30,730 bases of DNA from Caldilineaceae bacterium. Its GTDB lineage: Bacteria > Chloroflexota > Anaerolineae > Caldilineales > Caldilineaceae. The position numbers and the translations under genes were made by a program. Below, in pieces: positions 28,389 to 30,730 of the stretch. Where the stretch lies: NCBI GenBank assembly GCA_026645575.1, contig JAPKMW010000120.1, positions 1 through 30,730 of the forward strand, written 5' to 3'. Position 1 is the first letter of the stretch. Each line of letters begins with the position of its first letter. Below the pieces are notes generated by a model. That model was given only the letters and a program-made list of their open reading frames with translations. It was not told where the DNA came from and did no database searches.

Positions 28389-28940
28389 TTATTTTAGGCT
28401 TTCGACAATCTGGGCAGCGTCTTCAAATGAGATGCGGCGCAGCTCCAGGGTGACGGTCCCATCGTCGTGGATGGTGGCTTTCCAGTTGCTGGAACCATAG
28501 CTGACGATAACGGGGTGTCGATAGCCAGATAGTTCATGACCATGACCAATGAGGGGTAGCATGGTGGCATAGTCCGCCGTGCGCTGCTGATGGGCGGAGC
28601 GCTGGGCGCGCCACGCGATGGCTTTGGTCCACCAGTCGAGGGCAGCGGGTTCTAAGCGGCGGGTGAACTCGGCGGCGATTTCGCTGACTTGACGATGCGA
28701 GTTAACGGAAATTGATGGTGGTTGGATATGGTACAGATCCCGCCCCTGGTGCATCTGGTGGGGTTTGAAGTGCAGCCGGCGGGTATAGGTGTTCACATAA
28801 CCGGCGACCTCTAGGCCAGTGGTATGGAGAAGGACGGGTTTCTCACATATTGTAGTCACTGACCAAGCTGCACCGGGAGAGCGATTCAGGTGGCGGCAAA
28901 GGTTATGAAATAGCGTGAAATCGAGTAGGTGTTTCAACAT
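28389..28940 (-). CDS. Paralogous protein A of unknown family (183 aa)
   Basis: ATG 28940 follows ACCAGGAACAAT. The N-terminal part (LLDFTLFHNLCRHLN, VTTICEKPVLLHTTG) is followed by about 110 residues shared with the downstream product at 27798-28328, including the helix IAAEFTRRLEPAALDWWTK and the C-terminal strands WKATIHDDGTVTLELRRISF. Trp and His are frequent. A hairpin repeat containing GATGACTACGCGCGA lies at both of its ends (28374-28388 and 28985-28999), suggesting that gene and repeat were duplicated together. The function is unknown. Confidence 0.78.
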   Translation of the reverse strand: MLKHLLDFTLFHNLCRHLNRSPGAAWSVTTICEKPVLLHTTGLEVAGYVNTYTRRLHFKPHQMHQGRDLYHIQPPSISVNSHRQVSEIAAEFTRRLEPAALDWWTKAIAWRAQRSAHQQRTADYATMLPLIGHGHELSGYRHPVIVSYGSSNWKATIHDDGTVTLELRRISFEDAAQIVESLK

Positions 28941-28960
28941 ATTGTTCCTGGTACTTCGGT

Positions 28961-28999
28961 GTAGTCATCACCTAGGGGGCTGGCGATGACTACGCGCGA
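28961..28999. repeat. GTAGTCATC/GATGACTAC hairpin repeat, copy 2
   Basis: GTAGTCATC (28961-28969) pairs with GATGACTAC (28985-28993), followed by GCGCGA. It lies upstream of the paralogue A start. Confidence 0.75.
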
Positions 29000-29005
29000 A
29001 AACTG

Positions 29006-29045
29006 CAACGGATTACACAACGGATTCGGAACAGCAACGGATTTG
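29006..29045 (+). repeat. AACGGATT-type repeat, right copy
   Basis: CAACGGATTACACAACGGAT followed by TCGGAACAGCAACGGATTT contains three copies of the AACGGATT word. It resembles the block at 1187-1226. Confidence 0.6.
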
Positions 29046-29053
29046 ATTGATGG

Positions 29054-29287
29054 TTAGTTGGCGTTTGGGTGGGCTTTGGCTTGTATTTCGGCTATAAAGC
29101 GTTGCAAGGCGTGGAGCCAGCACAAAAAGCCTTTGATGTCGGAGTAGTAGTGGCCTTCGCCGGTGGATAGATGCGCACCGCAGGTGGCGCAGCGGTCGCC
29201 TGGTCGGGATTGAATGATTAGCTCGCCGGCGTCATTGTACCAGTGGGTGCGGCCACCCGTGACGATGAAGAAAGCAAGGTCTGTCAT
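29054..29287 (-). CDS. Small protein with zinc-finger-like CxxC motif (77 aa)
   Basis: ATG 29287 follows GAGGAGAAACTAACCCT. CATCGAHL near residue 33 and CWLHAL near residue 56 give a C-x2-C...C-x2-H spacing that could bind zinc. The start is TDLAFFIVTGGRTHWYN, and the C-terminus is a short helix. It overlaps the upstream gene by four bases (ATGA). Possibly a small nucleic-acid- or protein-binding factor; the family is not recognised. Confidence 0.72.
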   Translation of the reverse strand: MTDLAFFIVTGGRTHWYNDAGELIIQSRPGDRCATCGAHLSTGEGHYYSDIKGFLCWLHALQRFIAEIQAKAHPNAN

Positions 29288-29580
29288 AGGGTTAGTTTCT
29301 CCTCCATGTTAGTCGCCCGTGCGGGGCTGGCATTAGGGATGTAGAAGTCAATGGGCAATGGGGGGCCGTCGAGGATATGGCTACCGCGTTGGACAACAAA
29401 GCCGCTGTACTCATCTTTAACAACGTTGTAGCCGCGCTTGCGCTGGACGGTAAATTGACGTGCTGCGCTTACGTTCTCGAATTGGTGAGGCACGAGCAGG
29501 CGCACCCCGCGAGCGGCGTCGATCTTTGATACGTAATATTTTGATCGCAACAAATCAATACAGGCTTTAACTTCACTCAT
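29284..29580 (-). CDS. Hypothetical protein (98 aa)
   Basis: ATG 29580 lies four bases after the stop of the upstream gene, behind GCGAGGGTAGGCC. The product is basic and mixed (IDLLRSKYYVSKIDAARGVRL, FTVQRKRGYNVVKDEYSGFV), with the C-terminus NMEEKLTL overlapping the next gene. No known motif was seen. Tight coupling on both sides marks a real operon member. Confidence 0.72.
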   Translation of the reverse strand: MSEVKACIDLLRSKYYVSKIDAARGVRLLVPHQFENVSAARQFTVQRKRGYNVVKDEYSGFVVQRGSHILDGPPLPIDFYIPNASPARATNMEEKLTL

Positions 29581-29583
29581 GGC

Positions 29584-29910
29584 CTACCCTCGCAAGTTCA
29601 TCAGCCGCCAGATTTCGCAGATCACGCCGGGGCTGGGGATGCGTGGCAACTGGAGGTCGGCGCCGATGGCGGGGTCGTTGCCAGCGATGATCACTTCATA
29701 GGCGCCGTCTGCGCCTTTGATAAAGACAGTGGCTGATCCAGTTATGGCGGCGATATAGAGGGTGTTGTCGATGGTGACGGTTTGGGGATCAGTCCAGCCG
29801 TTGAGAACCATTTTCAGACGAATATCTTCGGTGGGGGTGCGGGGCGTTTCCCAGCGGCGGATATGGGCTTGGGCGGCGGCGATTTGTGCGGGTGTGGCTT
29901 TGTGTTTCAT
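29584..29910 (-). CDS. Hypothetical protein (108 aa)
   Basis: ATG 29910 follows CAGGAGTAAAACAC. A charged N-terminal helix (ATPAQIAAAQAHIRRWETPR) is followed by a beta-rich part (VTIDNTLYIAAITGSATVFIKG, DGAYEVIIAGNDP). No family is recognised. It is the first gene of the coupled trio ending at 29054. Confidence 0.72.
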   Translation of the reverse strand: MKHKATPAQIAAAQAHIRRWETPRTPTEDIRLKMVLNGWTDPQTVTIDNTLYIAAITGSATVFIKGADGAYEVIIAGNDPAIGADLQLPRIPSPGVICEIWRLMNLRG

Positions 29911-29961
29911 GTGTTTTACTCCTGGGTGTGTTGGGGGCGGCCGATAAATTAGCCCGCCCTG

Positions 29962-30120
29962 TTATTCTGAAAAATAGGCGGCAGTGTGGGCCGCGGCGAT
30001 CAACTCGTGCAAAGCGCCGACCAGATCCGGGGGTATCTGGCGGCGGTAAAAGGTCAGGGCATCCAGCAGGAGCGCTTTTTGCGTGCTGCTGAGTTTGTGC
30101 GCCCGGCTAAAATCGTGTGT
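29962..30120 (-). other. Coding-like tail in a different frame after the 30107 stop
   Basis: Downstream of the 30107 stop, but in the +1 frame, the text DFSRAHKLSSTQKALLLDAL, then TFYRRQIPPDLVGALHELIAAAHTAAYF, is a clean amphipathic helical sequence ending at TAA 29962. No ATG, GTG or TTG with a binding site opens it. It may be the true C-terminus of the upstream protein after a frameshift, or a separate gene with a rare start. Confidence 0.5.
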
Positions 30121-30637
30121 TGATGACCGGTTGCTTTGATTGCCGGGGCGCTGGTTTGCGGGCGCTCTCTGGGCGCCGGGTACCCGCTGGGCGCGGTGGG
30201 GGCGTTGTTTTGCTTTTCTGCCACGCGGCTTTTGCATCGGGTGCATACTCCACCAAGGCGGCAAGGATTGCTTCTTGTTCATCTTTAGCGAGATCGGCGG
30301 TAAGACTACGCACATTGGCGGGGGTGTTTTTGGTCGTCCAGCGCGTGATGAACCAGGGTTCTGCTTCCGCCCATTCATGCGAGAACAGGTCTTGGCCGAC
30401 TTTTTTGAACTCATCGCGCACATCTTCAAAGGGGTGATCCGCACCCGCGCTCAGTGGGCCTCCGCTCCCGTTGGCCGCTGGCACAGCTTCTGGCGCTGGC
30501 GGCACTTCCTCTGCCGGTTCGTCAAGGGTGGTGGTTGGCTGCCCATTCAAAAAGCGCTGATAGTGTTGGGCAATAATGCTATAGAGGCGCGCTTTGCTCT
30601 TTTCGGTAAAGCGCTGGTTGGGCGCATCGTACTCCAC
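30107..30637 (-). CDS. Hypothetical protein, Pro/Arg-rich C-terminus (176 aa), start and end uncertain
   Basis: The central part (HPFEDVRDEFKKVGQDLFSHEW, ANVRSLTADLAKDEQEAILAAL) is helical and acidic. The N-terminal helix (TEKSKARLYSIIAQHYQRFLNG) is followed by an Ala/Pro-rich linker, part of which (NGSGGPLSAGAD) looks like a translated repeat core. The C-terminus is Pro/Arg-rich and ends at 30107, where a different frame carries a well-formed helix (see 29962-30120). The GTG at 30637 has no ribosome binding site. The frame is open further upstream (ISLPSLWVEYDAPN) without an ATG, so the real start is unclear. Its control region is shared with the plus-strand gene at 30721. Confidence 0.65.
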   Translation of the reverse strand: MEYDAPNQRFTEKSKARLYSIIAQHYQRFLNGQPTTTLDEPAEEVPPAPEAVPAANGSGGPLSAGADHPFEDVRDEFKKVGQDLFSHEWAEAEPWFITRWTTKNTPANVRSLTADLAKDEQEAILAALVEYAPDAKAAWQKSKTTPPPRPAGTRRPESARKPAPRQSKQPVINTRF

Positions 30638-30720
30638 CCAGAGTGACGGCAGGCTAATGAAATTTGACGAACAAAATCGGTAATGGTTAAGTTAGGTCAT
30701 CGAAGCGAAAAGGAGGCAAG

Positions 30721-30730
30721 ATGACCCAAC
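30721..30730 (+). CDS. Start of a plus-strand gene cut by the right edge
   Basis: ATGACCCAAC at 30721 follows AAAAGGAGGCAAG, a near-perfect ribosome binding site. Only MTQ is visible, so no function can be said. It is divergent from the 30107-30637 gene. Confidence 0.6.

Overview
The window is a GC-rich, densely packed prophage-like element, probably in a bacterium of the Chloroflexota. This taxonomic guess is an inference. It rests on the STAND NTPase at the left edge, repeated minimal LuxR-type regulators, an SH3/FixH-like envelope protein, and intergenic heptamer repeats of the kind known from filamentous multicellular bacteria. No rRNA, tRNA or CRISPR array was seen.

Layout. (1) 1-826, minus: N-terminal part of a STAND/NB-ARC NTPase that runs off the left edge, with a Gly/Asn-rich N-terminus resembling NLR-associated amyloid signalling motifs. 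(2) 827-1414: gene-free, repeat-bearing. (3) 1415-3851, plus: small terminase, large terminase and a 66-residue LuxR-type HTH protein, ending at a perfect 20-bp terminator hairpin shared with the convergent operon. (4) 24497 down to 3905, minus: one long virion operon. Its order is portal, prohead protease with in-frame nested scaffold, major capsid candidate, a 56-aa protein, a membrane protein, a Cys-rich connector candidate, a 664-aa tail-hub candidate, then an array of fibre/adhesin proteins. The array contains a coiled coil with a C1q-like head, a collagen-like stalk, a nucleotidyltransferase-fold protein, four small or modular proteins, an RCC1 propeller, a Gly-rich adhesin and a PKD/beta-helix protein. 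Two more LuxR-type HTH genes and an SH3 membrane protein are coupled into this array. (5) 24801-26466, plus: promoter, small membrane protein, tyrosine recombinase and a long structured terminator. (6) 30637 down to 26475, minus: eight small genes of unknown function, including a paralogous pair, a protein with an internal duplication, and a gene that seems to continue in another frame. A plus-strand gene starts at 30721 on the right edge.

How it fits together. TerS/TerL, portal, protease, scaffold and capsid make a complete head-and-packaging set, and the integrase implies lysogeny. I found no tape measure, tail tube, sheath, lysis or replication gene. Instead about 11 kb encodes adhesin-like proteins that share three kinds of N-terminal or core module. 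This suggests a short-tailed virus with many interchangeable surface fibres, or a domesticated capsid/adhesin apparatus, under its own LuxR-type regulators.

The most unusual points are: shared docking modules on different fibre heads; LuxR genes translationally coupled to adhesins; Cys-rich virion proteins with vicinal Cys pairs in the stalks; an in-frame TGA after the only good ribosome binding site of one fibre gene; and host-type palindromic repeats inserted in frame into at least five genes, including the integrase.
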